NCBI RefSeq assembly: GCF_051622035.1
Contig: NC_135356.1
Span: forward strand, 13,564,079 to 13,628,078
DNA length: 64,000 bases
DNA from: Arctopsyche grandis
Taxonomy: Eukaryota; Arthropoda; Insecta; Trichoptera; Hydropsychidae
Reading direction: 5' to 3'
Shown here: positions 1 through 11,300 of the stretch, piece after piece
Layout: the number at the start of each line of letters is the position of its first letter
How positions within the stretch are numbered: position 1 is the first letter of the stretch
Program-made: the position numbers and the translations under genes
The notes under the pieces: model-generated
What the model was told of the DNA's origin: nothing
Database searches by the model: none
Seen by the model: only the letters and a program-made list of their open reading frames with translations

Positions 1-1027
1 CACTATGAATATACTTTTTATTTATACTTATTTAATTACTAATAATTCAATAAATTAGGTTACAATTTTCATTGATTTTTTTTAATACTTTTGATTTTTT
101 TTATATCTTGAAAAACGCTATTATTTTAACAACTAATAATTTTATACGTTGGAAAGAAAAGTCGATCGTACTAAAATCAATTAAGTCCGAGTTAGACTCG
201 GAGGCGTATCACATGATAAAGTCAAAGCGAAGTTGGAGTCGGAGTCGGTAAATTTTGAAGCGACTCCACAGCCCTAATAAGAAGTAAAATTTTATATTGT
301 AAATCGTAAAAAAAAAAGTTAAATAAAGTGCATTTAAGAATTAGCGAAAGCACCCAGCTCTGCCCTGATTAGAAATTAGCTTGCATTGAATATGTCGATA
401 GTTTGAATGGAAACGACGCATATTGATTGTTAAAGTTGGTGCGTTGGAGCCGCTGCGAAAATTTGGGAAATCAACCGTTTTAAGATTTTCACCAGCTTTA
501 AACCAAAGTTCATTAAAACTGGTAGTTCAATCCAGACAACAAGGGAATTTCACATCCTGTCATTGATCGCCAGGAATTGAATTAGGGGAGGGGGAGCGAG
601 ACATATCGCGCGCATCGTTGCAATATGCATGTACATATGTACATAACTATGGACGGGGATGCTTTATGTACATACCAATCGCGAAATTTATGGCGGCCAT
701 ACTCGATGTGCCAAAATAAGGATTCAAAATGCTAAACAATGCTCCATCGGCGAATTTTTTTAATACACACTTCATTATGATGGATGCAGTTATAATGATT
801 GGTATAGGTTAGCAAAATCTTCACTCCTTCCCTATATACGACTTTCCTTTGTGCTATCGGTTGTATGAACCTAAAATTTTTACTTAGCAAATTAAGTATA
901 ATTTTAAATGAAACCGTAGAATTGTTCTATATGCAGATATTAGAAGCTCTCTGTTCAAGGGTTTGCAAGCTTTGACCAAAACATTTTTAATCCTTGAAAC
1001 ACCCGCAACTATGTATTTTTGCAAACA
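1..1027. other. AT-rich intergenic stretch, no gene seen
   Basis: No open frame with coding character and no convincing splice-bounded exon. The one recognisable piece is at about 181-275, where the minus strand reads as the end of a dispersed repeat (AGGGCTGTGGAGTCGC followed by repeated GGAGTCGGAGTCGG-like motifs). This resembles hAT-type non-autonomous element ends. The other end and a target duplication were not found. Confidence 0.4.
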
Positions 1028-1370
1028 AAGACATAAACGATAAATACGTTGTACATCTTATTGATACGATTTTACGCTCGTAGGAGACGGGTATTCACCC
1101 GCTTAGGTATGTAGGAACTCTAGTAAACTGATAGACGTTAAGAACCACCGAAGAACATAACGAAAAAAACAGTACAGTTTTTTTCAAACCATTGTGGACA
1201 AATACACAAACGATAAATCCGTTCAATACGTTGATTTAATCATTGATACGATTTTTCGCTCGTAGCAGACGAGTTTTCACCCACGTTAGTAGAATCTCTG
1301 GTAAACTGAAAAACGTTAAGAACCACCGAAGAACAACACGAAAAATTAAATACATTTTTTTGCGAATCGG
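1028..1370. repeat. Diverged tandem duplication, about 180-bp period
   Basis: Two consecutive units share several blocks in the same order and at the same 180-base offset: AAACGATAAAT, TTGATACGATTTT, CGCTCGTAG, GTAAACTGA, and ACGTTAAGAACCACCGAAGAACA. The matching block GAAGAACA lies near 1150 and again near 1330. Both copies have decayed separately and neither keeps an open frame, so a local non-coding duplication is the simplest reading. Confidence 0.65.
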
Positions 1371-1659
1371 CAAAGTTTTGATTTTAAAAGTTCATAATAA
1401 TCAAAAATTTTACGACTTCAATATAAATAATAATAAAAAACAAAATATATATGTATACACATAAATATGAATGTATATATGTATGAACATAAATAAACAA
1501 AACCCGATTACAAATAGTTTTTACGGTTAATATTACATTAGGCAGGTTTAAAATGTACAAAAAACATACATACATGTATGTGTGTACATCAATTAATGAT
1601 TGTAAAAAAATCCTATAAGTTGCACATTTATTCAGAATCAAAAAAGGCAAAAAATGACT

Positions 1660-2408
1660 TATTTTACTATCGCGAGCCGTGATACGTCATCGCGAGACAA
1701 TAACACTACAATAACTTTCACGTTACGGTTGCGCGTCTCGTAACGACGCGCACGTGGTCTACGGGAAAACCGGAAAAGCTGGTTTTCCCGCGCCCTCACA
1801 AAGGAAATAACCGGGCGGAAGGGGGTGGGGGGAGGGGGGGTGGGTCGACAAAGTGCCGGGAAGTGCACCGCACCAACCCGCACGCCCATATTGATTTTTG
1901 CGAATAGTGTCCGCGTACGCGCGCCCTTACATAATACAATAACCGCACAAAGACCACTCGACGATGGTGATCGACCGTGATAAGAGGGTGATAAGTGGGT
2001 AGGGGGTGGGGTGGTGGGTGGGGTGGGTTGGGGGGTGGGTGGGGGGTGGGTTGGGGGGTGGGGTGGGGGGTGGGGTGGGGGGTGGGTGGGGTTTGGGGTG
2101 GCGTTGACTCACCTGGTCAAGGGCCGCCGCGCAGGGCTGTCTCTCGGCTCGGTGAATACGGCGGCGGGGTGAGGGCGATCATCTGAGGGTTCGATTTAAG
2201 TGGGGGGGGTGGGGTGGGGTTACTCTTTATGATGTTTTTCTATGGGGTCGTGGGGTCGTGGAGCACGTGCGTGGAGAGTCGAGGGGTGTGTGGGCGCGCT
2301 AACTGTGCGACGGACGGTCACCGAGTGGTGGGAAGCCGATGCGCACAGTCCAGCCCTTGCACAACCCTGAAGCGTCCCAAGACCCACCCGAATATACCCC
2401 CTATTTAA
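1660..2408 (-). promoter_or_regulatory. GC-rich, CpG-bearing block with a possible 5' exon on the minus strand
   Basis: This block is much richer in GC and CpG than its surroundings. On the minus strand a good splice donor (CCAG|GTGAGT) falls after base 2113, so the block could be the promoter and first, untranslated exon of a gene running off the left edge. The ATG near 2181 (minus) opens only a short frame that stops before the donor, so this would be a 5' UTR exon. A first-exon reading is inference; no TATA box or initiator was recognised. Confidence 0.3.
1995..2100 (+). other. G-tract cluster, potential G-quadruplex
   Basis: About 105 bases of repeated GGGTGGG and GGGGGGTGGG runs on the plus strand with almost no C. 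Many separate runs of at least three G with loops of 1-2 bases satisfy the usual G-quadruplex pattern. Long open frames rich in G/W/V or in P/T on the opposite strand are by-products of this simple repeat. A second, shorter G-rich stretch lies at about 1817-1852. Confidence 0.7.
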
Positions 2409-2913
2409 TTATTAAAAAATCAGGACGTCTCCTCGTGGACAGTCAAAACATTTTTAACAAAATGTGTAAACGGAGTATGGAAAAGCTTTCTTGAAATTTT
2501 GCAAACATAACTTGTCATTAAAAACAATTTAACCTAACTTGAACTTTCTATCAAAGAATAAGTAGTAGTTTTATGCCATCAAATTTATTTAATTATCGAA
2601 AAATCAACAGGCCTGAGATGTAGACATTCAAAAAAATAAAGAATACATATAACAAAATAACATCTGAACCCAATTTTAGATTTTCACAAAATACATAATA
2701 TATCTAGTACATATAGACAAACAAATGAAAAAGAAAAGAATAAAAACTAAAATATGACTAAATAGGACAATGCATAGTTAAAAATAAAGTGATAAAATAT
2801 AATTGGATAAAGAATATACAATAGAAATAGAAACAGAAATGGATCAATCAATCGAGGCTCTCCTGATTTAATGTAAGGAAATACCGAATAGATCAACCTC
2901 ATTCAGGTCCCCG

Positions 2914-3444
2914 TTAAGAGGGCTGTACACCCGAAACCTTAATTTTGTTACCGTTCCTTTCTTCGATATATATATATTGAGTGTATGTATATATTGAGTG
3001 AATGCGATAATATATATCAATATATATATTGAGTAAATGCGACAGTTGCGCTTCGATCAGATAAAACGTATTTTAAATTGACAAAATCGAGGTTTCGTAT
3101 TCTCCTATTTTCTCCTCCAAAACAGGAGCAATTTTTAAAAAAATTCATCATCGGTATGAGAAAGATACTTTTTGTGCATCTATCGGCGTATTTTTTTTTT
3201 AAATCGACCGTTAAATAAGCACGCTGGACTTGTTTCGTGGGTGTAAAAAAGAGGCGATTTTATAGATGTTTGGCGGCTCTTAGCTCCTATAAAAAATAAT
3301 TAATCAAAAAAATAAAGCGATAGATGCACCCCAATGGTGGATATCCATAGCATATTAAAAAATAATTTCTCTAGTGCCATAATTGAGGAAGGGAGAAGTA
3401 TAGTACGTTTGTATGGACAAGGCGCTGCTGTGCAGCCCTCTTAA
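2914..3444. mobile_element. TTAA-flanked MITE with AGAGGGCTG terminal repeats
   Basis: The left end TTAAGAGGGCTG (2914-2925) is mirrored exactly by CAGCCCTCTTAA (3433-3444), so a short terminal inverted repeat sits inside a TTAA duplication, the target used by piggyBac transposases. The interior has no transposase. A diverged copy in the opposite orientation lies at about 58727-59185, confirming that the unit is dispersed. Assignment to piggyBac rests on the TTAA target only. Confidence 0.6.
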
Positions 3445-3739
3445 GCATACGTTAAACACGCTGTAGATGGGAATATTTTAGGGAATTGGTTTTGAAAGGA
3501 TTAAGTGAAAAGAGTGCAACGTGCTTAGAATATCTAACTGGGATCCTGAAACTAACCTTACTCAGTAAATCGGAACAATCAAGCAAACCATTAAGGAGCT
3601 TAAAAAAGAATGGAGCATCGGTGAGTCGTCGCCTGACAGAAAGATTGTTAATGGATAAGATTTTTAAAATATCGGGAACAGTAAGTAGTATGGGCGTAGG
3701 TAAGAAAACGGTAGCGTAAGGATTTAATAAATTTTAGTT

Positions 3740-3905
3740 GGACTTTTTCAATACAAATTAATATGGGGATAAATAAAAAGTTGACCAGATAATTGATAAA
3801 ATTAACTACATACTTGGTGACATATAAAAGGTAGGTAGCTAATTTGTGAGGAATCGTTTCAACAATAATTAAATTGGCAAACTCTAATAATCGCACGATC
3901 GTTTT
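3740..3905 (-). mobile_element. SINE 3' fragment, degenerate
   Basis: On the minus strand this matches the tail half of the SINE seen more completely at 30160-30450. The shared blocks correspond to 'AGAGTTTGCCAATTTA', 'TTGTTGAAACGATTCC' and the A/T-rich end. The tRNA-like head with its internal promoter boxes is missing, so this is a truncated, inactive copy. Confidence 0.5.
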
Positions 3906-4472
3906 GGACCAGTAGCATTTATTAGCTGTAGCTGAATTATCGGTTTACCGATAAATCAGCAAAATTTGGATATTTGGATAATTTGGAAAAGCAATTACCG
4001 TTAATTATTTTATCGCGAATTAAGTGCATATATGTAGTCATATTTTTGCATTAAAAATCGATGCAAATGGCGTATTTTGGTAAATTAGGTAGTTTGGAAA
4101 TTGTTTATTTTCTGTTTTAAATGTCCAAAAAGATGCATTTGTAAAAGCGGCAACGTTAATGCTTGCTTAAGAGTGGCAACACAGACCAACCAAATCGTAA
4201 TTAATGCGATCAGACTAGTTAATAAATATGATTGGCAAATCAATAAATATGATAAATCATTAAAAAAAAAATTAACTATTACGATTGGACTTAATGTATG
4301 TATTTTATTGGACGTGAAATAATTTTTTATTTTCTTTTAATTATTTATTATTTAATTATATAATATTATTACAATATAATTAATTGCAAGGTCTTTAATA
4401 ATATTACTGTAAGTTTTTCTGTCCATAACATGACGTCGACAAAAGCTTTTATCGTCTAAAATATATAAAATA

Positions 4473-4522
4473 CTAGTGGTTTTACCCGGCTTCGCGCGGT
4501 ATTTATAATAAAAACCGCTTAA
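4473..4522 (-). mobile_element. Helitron-like 3' terminus, interrupted by a piggyBac insertion
   Basis: The plus-strand text ACTAGTGGTTTTACCCGGCT (from 4473) and the following AACCGCTTAA are the shared terminus of the repeat family seen at 5979, 30542, 40329 and 41759. Read on the minus strand it ends CTAG followed by T, as Helitrons do. At its internal TTAA the sequence breaks into the piggyBac element and resumes at 5473 with TTAAACATACATGTGCAGCTAATC. That matches the continuation (TTAAACGTGACTAATCTAATAG) of the uninterrupted copy near 30590. Confidence 0.6.
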
Positions 4523-5476
4523 CCCTTTGACTGCTAGAACAACGATAAATCGTTGTTTTGAAATCGGCGAAGATTGCTACGACGATCGTTGTTGTCGTCA
4601 TTAATTGTCGTATTTCATTACTTTCTTTGAGCCGCCAGCGCATCAGTGGCACGAAACATATACGTATTTATATTTATTTTTCAATCAAGCTTTATAAATA
4701 TTTATCAATTTTTTAAATAAAAGCTCTTCAATTTCGGGTTCATCATCAAAGTAAATTTCGGGTTCGTTGTCAAAGTCATATAAGGAGTTATTACTTGGGA
4801 GTTGATTATTGTCGATAAATTCATTTTCAGAATCAGTAGAGCTGCTGATTTGTCGAGTTCCTCGGCAAGGAGCTATTATTTCGCTTTCGTCACTTTCACT
4901 GTCCGATATCATTTTGCAGAGTTAAAATAAATGGCAAAAAACAATAGAAATCCGCTTTCAATTATATAGGTCACGAGACGTCATGCATTAGTGCAATCAA
5001 TCAAATGCAACTGAAATGCTTACAAAATGTTTATGATACATGTTGAAAAATTATTTGATTATTAGAAACTTCGCATCCTTGTGTGTCTCGCTCACACGTT
5101 CACAATTAAAACCAAGAAAGAAAGAGAGAAAGACCGCTACCTGTTTCAAATGTATCGCATGTTGTAAGGATACATCGATGTCTAAAAATAGATTATTGAA
5201 AAAAATAATGCGTCGGAAAACAATCGTCAAAACTTATTTAGTGTATATATGTAGGTATCTCTTTCGCACGCACGCATGTAAAAGCAAGACAGAAAGAGAG
5301 AGCACGAGTCCACAACTGCTTCTTAAAAATGTATATAAAGTATTACAAAAATTACGCGCGTTCGGCGAAGTAAGTATGTAAAAAAAAATATTATATTTAT
5401 TTTTTTTCAAAATAATTACAAATGTTAGCATTTTTCGCTTGGACATTGAAAAACCTCGTAGCAGCCAAAGGGTTAA
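4519..5476 (-). mobile_element. Internally deleted piggyBac element
   Basis: TTAA (4519-4522) is followed by the terminal repeat CCCTTTGACTGCTA. The right end carries its inverse, TAGCAGCCAAAGGG (5459-5472, 13 of 14 positions matching), followed by TTAA (5473-5476). Just inside the left repeat is a 9-bp perfect palindrome (AACAACGAT-AA-ATCGTTGTT), placed like the palindromic internal repeat that the piggyBac C-terminal cysteine-rich domain binds. It contains only the N-terminal coding part of a transposase (4685-4912, minus), so it cannot move by itself. The flanking repeat re-joins across the insertion, which confirms both ends. Confidence 0.8.
4685..4912 (-). pseudogene. piggyBac transposase N-terminal remnant
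   Basis: A 75-codon open frame starting MISDSESDESEI and rich in D/E/S with an NEPEIYFDDEPEIEE stretch. Strongly acidic, serine-rich N-termini are usual for piggyBac transposases (family length roughly 550-600 residues). The DDE catalytic core and the cysteine-rich DNA-binding end are absent. Its position inside a TTAA-bounded element with CCCTTTG ends is the main support; the protein alone is too low in complexity for a firm assignment. Confidence 0.6.
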
Positions 5477-5541
5477 ACATACATGTGCAGCTAATCTATG
5501 TAATAGTAAACATTAATTTGTTTTTTTTTATTCCGGTACTG

Positions 5542-5571
5542 AAACAGGAATCCGGAACTGGATTCCTGTTT
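5542..5571. repeat. Perfect 12-bp hairpin
   Basis: AAACAGGAATCC (5542-5553) is exactly complementary to GGATTCCTGTTT (5560-5571) across a 6-base spacer. It lies in a short stretch of GGAACTG/CCGGAACT-like motifs. It is followed by A/T-rich sequence with no gene up to the next repeat. Confidence 0.6.
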
Positions 5572-5978
5572 TAGTCCCATATTCCGGAACTATAAAAGCA
5601 ATCCAGGTCCAGAACTGAAAATATAATCCGAATACGGAACTGTAAAAGGAACTCTTTTGAAATTATATATTGGATATACGTATTTCACGAGTGAATTAAT
5701 AATATCAACAACTTACGTATTTTATATTGAAATTTTATTAATCTTAATATTTCAAAATACGAAACACGGACTCAAAACTAATAAAAAATAAAAGTCAAAT
5801 TCTACCGACCGCTATACGCACGAAGAAAGTTGTATTTCTTGACCAAAATGCAATGCGAAACTGACACAAAATGTAATTGGCCATCGCGGGTCGAGTGGAG
5901 GGGTGAATGCGATTTTGTACATTTTACATGTACATTTTACGTAAATCTCAAGCTTGATCGGTTTATTTTTATTTTTAA

Positions 5979-6150
5979 CTAGTTGTTTTACCCGGCTTCG
6001 CTCAGTATTTATAATATAAACAGCTTAAACATGGCGAATCTAAAAACTTTCCCAACAGTTCCCAACCAACATTACATATTTTCTTACATACTTATATGCA
6101 TGCAGTCTTTTTCGAAATTATATATTAGATTATTTATGATTTTATTCAGG
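5979..6150 (-). mobile_element. Helitron-like 3' terminus, truncated copy
   Basis: Plus-strand ACTAGTTGTTTTACCCGGCTTCGCTCAGTATTTATAATA-type sequence. On the minus strand this is the family end, a GC-rich imperfect hairpin (around GAGCGAAGCCGGG) shortly before CTAG, followed by T. The rest of the element is not recognisable, so the inner boundary is approximate. Confidence 0.5.
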
Positions 6151-6788
6151 CTAACGCCTTAGGAGAAGTAAATACCGGTATGTTATTGACCGGTAAATAC
6201 CGGTATACCGGAAGTGGGAAAAATGGTTCATCGTTTACCGGTAAATGAAATGTGATGGTAAATTGCAATACATATATATAGTGCTACCGGAATCGGTCTC
6301 CGGTGCCACCAGTATTATAAAAATAAATATCGGTTGTATCGATTTTTTTCAATTTCATACATTTTATTTGTTGAAAAAAATATCTCCATGACTAATATAA
6401 AAATGACGAAAACGACCGAAGCGCATATTTTTCGAAAGCAGAATGTACGATAAATTAATGAAAAGCTTTTGACAAAGCTCATTGTGGGGGATTGAATGTA
6501 TTCTTATGGGCTTATTATGAATGTGAATATGAAAATGGCTTTTCTCAGTATTACGTATGTATTTATTTTCCTGGAAACGTTTCAGTTAGAAATAAATGTA
6601 AATTTTTACCAACAAAAAATCACAAATTTCTACGAAACATGAAAATTCCCTGTATCTGGGCCAGAGTTACTTCACAGTATCCTGTTTCTGAATGGGTTTG
6701 GCGTATTTTTCAATAAACATGTTTTTTATTTCCACCATAACCAACGAACCAACGAACTTTCAGAATCACAATTCCCAGGTCAAAATAA

Positions 6789-7289
6789 GTATACAGGTTT
6801 CACACTCCAAATTGAACATTTTACAAATCAAATTGAACACTTTACAAATCAAATTAAACATTTTAAAGTATTTTGTAAAAAAAAAAAAAATTAAGAAATA
6901 CGTACATAAGATACCGTCAATGTGAAAATTTGCACGTATAATTAAATTTTAAAAATCACCTTAATTATGTATGTAGACATACTACATGCAAATTGTAATT
7001 CATCAAGATTTATTTGCAGTATGTATGAAAAGAATACTATTTTTAATTATTTTAGTGTGACAAATTTATGTTATATATTTAACTAATTCTTTTTCATTAA
7101 GAATAATCCTTAATTATATTTATGTATTAAATTATTATGTGCGTAAATAAATAGCCGATGAATAAATTATTTAACTGTTTAATTTGATTTGTAAAATGTT
7201 TTATTGGATTTGTAAAGCGTTCAATTTGAAGTGTAAAATGTTCAATTTTATTTGTAAAATGTTCGATTTGGAGTGTAAAATCTGTATAC
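6789..7289. mobile_element. Fold-back element with repeat-built inverted ends
   Basis: The left arm starts GTATACAGGTTTCACACTCC and then repeats a unit of about 21 bases (AATTGAACATTTTACAAATC) about three times. The right arm, read inversely from 7289, starts GTATACAGATTTTACACTCC and carries the same unit about four times. The middle is A/T-rich without coding sequence. Inverted ends made of tandem repeats are typical of fold-back elements. No clear target duplication beyond the GTATAC palindrome itself. Confidence 0.7.
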
Positions 7290-7337
7290 AACTGTAGGTA
7301 ATTAATTACCTTTCAGTAATGACTCTAGCACGCCTGA

Positions 7338-7585
7338 TCTATGCCAGGCCAGAGCTCATCTCTGCAGTGTTTTCTGTGATATTTTATTGTTATATGACAT
7401 GGGTTTGAAAGCGATTGATAACTGTGACTCCCATATTTGAATAAATGTAGGTGAAACTCGTCTAAATAATAAGATCGCACGAATTAACAATGATACGAGG
7501 ATGCGCCCATCACAGCTGGAGTCTACTTAGACAAGCCGTGCCGTACGATTCAGTGTGTCTGCGCCTTACAGCGTCCCGAGAAGTA
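7338..7585. repeat. Dispersed repeat family A, copy 1
   Basis: Shares ordered blocks with copies at about 18966-19205, 21835-22140 and 50395-50640: GAGTGTTTTCGGTGATATTTTAT, CCCATATTTGAAGAAATGTAGG, AATAATAAGAYCGTACGAATTAA and ACGCCYATCACAGCTGG. A conserved run near the right end (CCGTACGATTCAGTGTGT) is seen in copies 1 and 4. No coding capacity. The class was not recognised. Confidence 0.55.
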
Positions 7586-8344
7586 TGGAATCTTATTCAT
7601 AGAATCGTGTTCATCTTTTATGTCATCTGCGGATATTATTCGTTGACATCCGACCTTTAAAAACTCTGTCACTGTTTCTTGAACCAGTAGATGACATTTT
7701 GACGGGCGTCATCATCGGTTTCATCTTTTATTTTTACTTTAGAGGGAAATTTCATGAAGATGAAATAGTAAATCAATGAATTGAAGCACAATAAACCCAA
7801 CTATCAACTTGGCAAAGTCGCAATTTTTCAAATCTGACCAGAAGCACCGCAAAAATAGTTAAAATCATACAACAAGTACATACATTCTTTTCATTCGAGG
7901 TCTACCTTTTCAATTGAGAGTTACTGTAACTTATGTATGTATATTCCGTTGTTTGTATTTATGTATGTAGTTTGATTTTTACACTATCATTATAAATGAT
8001 GATATACATAAACATGAAATGAAGGGATGTATTTTATATAACATAACATATGTATGAATGCGATATTTTCTATGAATATTTTTCCTTATTTTGTTACGGG
8101 TGTATTGATGGTTTTTCTGTATGTAAGTCGATTGTTTTCAACTGTGTAATATTTATATTACTATGCAGTATTGTGCGTTTGACCGTTTGAGGGTTGAATG
8201 TGGACTTTTGCAACATAGTACTACAGCGTCTGCGTCGTGGCGCAGTAGCGCAAAATCTGCGATTCGACAAATTTTGCGAGGGAAAACTATGTCAGTGCGG
8301 TTTTTCCTGGAAACACAATAATTTTAATAATTCAGTGCACTCAC

Positions 8345-11300
8345 GTTTTCTCAATGCTTAGGTTCGGCAACACGGTCGGAAAATCTTTCAGCGAACTTTC
8401 CTTGTCTGAAAGGGAAAGCTTCATTAGTACAGCGAAATGGAACTATGCAGTATTTTATCTCACGCCGCTACGGTGTGGCTGTTTGCAGATATGTCTAGAC
8501 ACGCGCTCGTTTTTATTTTAAAAACGATATATGTACATAAATCAAAAACTATATATAGCACATAATAAACTGAAAATTGCATTAATATAAAGCTTCAGAT
8601 ATGATTAGATTTTAATACAAATCTATGAACCGGAAGTGTTAAAAAAACTGAATTCTGTATGGAAGTTATTCCATACAGAATTCAGTTTTTCATTTTTTTT
8701 TCAACTTTGACCAATATTCATAAAGTAATATATAATTAAGAATAAAAAAAATAAACTCATAAAAAAATGTACAATAATATATATGTTATAGCGTTTTCAC
8801 TTTAAGTCCGCTAACTACATAAATTGGTATACACACTTTCAAATATTTGCAAAAAAAATATCAGAGTTGAATGCATCAGGGATTTCCCATTTTTAAAAAA
8901 ATGGGTGATATAACGAAATCGGTTTCTTTAAACTTACGAACTCCTATTCTGTGCAATTTCAAAAAGGGGAAATTGCATTTTTCATTACAAAACAGTACGA
9001 TTGATATACATATTTCTAATTATCATATTAGTATTCAGTGGGAAAAATTATATCAGAAAAGTTACGTATCAATAATGATGATACACAAATAGGTCAAAAT
9101 TTATTTATCCGTGTAACAATTGACAAAATAAAGATAAAAGTTTAACGTAAAAAAATAAGACTGGCAATATGTGGCAGTAAATTTTTGCAGTTTCTTACAG
9201 TTGAATAATTCAACTTTAATAAAAATTGATTAACATTATAGTGAAGTCGAGCAGAGGTCTACTTTAAAAACTCTCGTGAAATTTTTAATTTTTACAAGAA
9301 ATATCAAACTCGTGGGTGGTATTCTAATCAAAATTTATACAAAAACAGTTTATATTTTTAGCAGAATTTATTTATAATCAGAATTTAAACATATTAGAAT
9401 ATAGTATAAATTTTTGAGTAATATTAGACCACAATTGACCTCCAACCTGGAAATTACAATCGCACCTACATAGCATATATCTATTTCGTTACATATCTAT
9501 TTGATCAAATTTGACACGACTAAATCAAATTTTATTAACAGTACATCAAAGTATAGGTATTTAACTATAAAAAACGATGATAGTTTTTCAAAAAATATTA
9601 AAATCGTGAATGTCTAGACTGGTCTGCATACGTCCACACTGTGCAGCAGCATGATTTACTTATTAGTAATTACTAGAGACACGTATTTTGGGCATCTATT
9701 TTTGTCAATTTTAAGCATTTTCATTTTGCATTTTAGCGTTATAGGGCATTAAAAATGTTCAATTTTAGCATCTATTTTTATGAAGAGTTTAATTTTAAAT
9801 GATAAAAATGTTTTGGAATTAAAATTACAATGAAAAAAAATGAATATAAAAATACAAAGACAAAAAATATGAATATAAAGATATAATACCAATTAAAATT
9901 TATTAAAACTCGAGATGGAGCATATTTCTACAGATTCTTTTGTGAGATTCGTGCGACGATCGATAACAATTATATTGTATTTACTAAAATACCTTTCAGC
10001 GTCCACACTATTGACGAGACACCAAATACATTTTAGAGCTGCACAACCAAACTCTAATATTTAATTTTTGTTGTCATCAATAATATCAATATATCCGGCG
10101 TGGATTCACTTTTTATATTCTCTATTAATTGTCTAAAATGTGCTGATATCTTTCCAAACATTGAGCTTCTGTTAATACATTAAACAATGGCAGGTTTCTA
10201 AAAAACAAAACTGTTTCATTAATATTAATATTAGATTTTGTACCTGCCACAGATGGATTGAATAGTTTACTCAATGTTCGGAGGAATAGATTTGTCTCAT
10301 TTAGTCTTGAGTGCGAGTTTTAAGACGCTTTTTTGAGCAGCCTTTTGGATACACAGCTCCAACTGTCTTCTTTTGTATACAGTAGTAGACAAAAGCAGTT
10401 GCTTGGTTTTGACAGGAAAAACACCGTCTATGGTAAACTGCAAGCTCTGTTTCATCCCCTCAATTTCTTCACATAATAAATGGGCAAAGGGATAGAAAGA
10501 CCCTTCTAAATTGTCTATTAATTTTATAAATTTTATGCAAATTTCACTTTTGTTTGTTATTTTAGCATCTATTCGCATATTTTACGAATTTAGCATCTAT
10601 TAGCATCTATTCCGAATTTTAGCATCTATTAAGCATTAATAGTAAAATGCCCAAAAAAAATGTTTCTAGTAATTACATACATACATACTTACATATATAC
10701 GTTTAAAAGCTACCGAATATACGTTTAAAAGCTACCGAATATACGTTTAAAAGCTGCCAAATGTATATATATTGAGAATATATCAACAACCGACAATTTT
10801 TCCGATCTGGTGAGACGGTTCTACGGTTCTCCCTTTTCATTTATTTGGTAGTCGAATAATACCGGGTTGACACGTTACGAGTATACTCACCGAGTACGCC
10901 AATTTGGTCACTCGAACGTTGCCACATTACGAGTAACGTTCAAGTGACCAAATTAGTGCACTCGTATCATGTCAACCCGATATAAAATTGGACACGAAAA
11001 ATCGGCACAAAGAATTATTAACACGAAAGAAGAGCGTGTAGAAAATTGATCATACATATAAAAATACTAAAATATTTTGCTGTTTTTCAGTCAATTTAAA
11101 TCAATTGTTTTTACATTTTTAAAATTGAAAAACACTGGAAATTATAATAGTATTTTTGTTTAGTGCATGTGCGCAATTTCACATGTTTTTTTTTTTTGAG
11201 TGAGGTTTATTATAGAATCAATTCCTTCATTATTAGAAGATTTAATGCATAGTTTAGCGACAAAATTTGAACCAGATGAGAAATAGTTCTGGGTTCATGT

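Noticed and set aside
8643..8690. Considered as a microRNA precursor
   Set aside because: The 4-base loop and perfect pairing are unlike a typical precursor, with no mature-sequence evidence; kept only as a palindrome.
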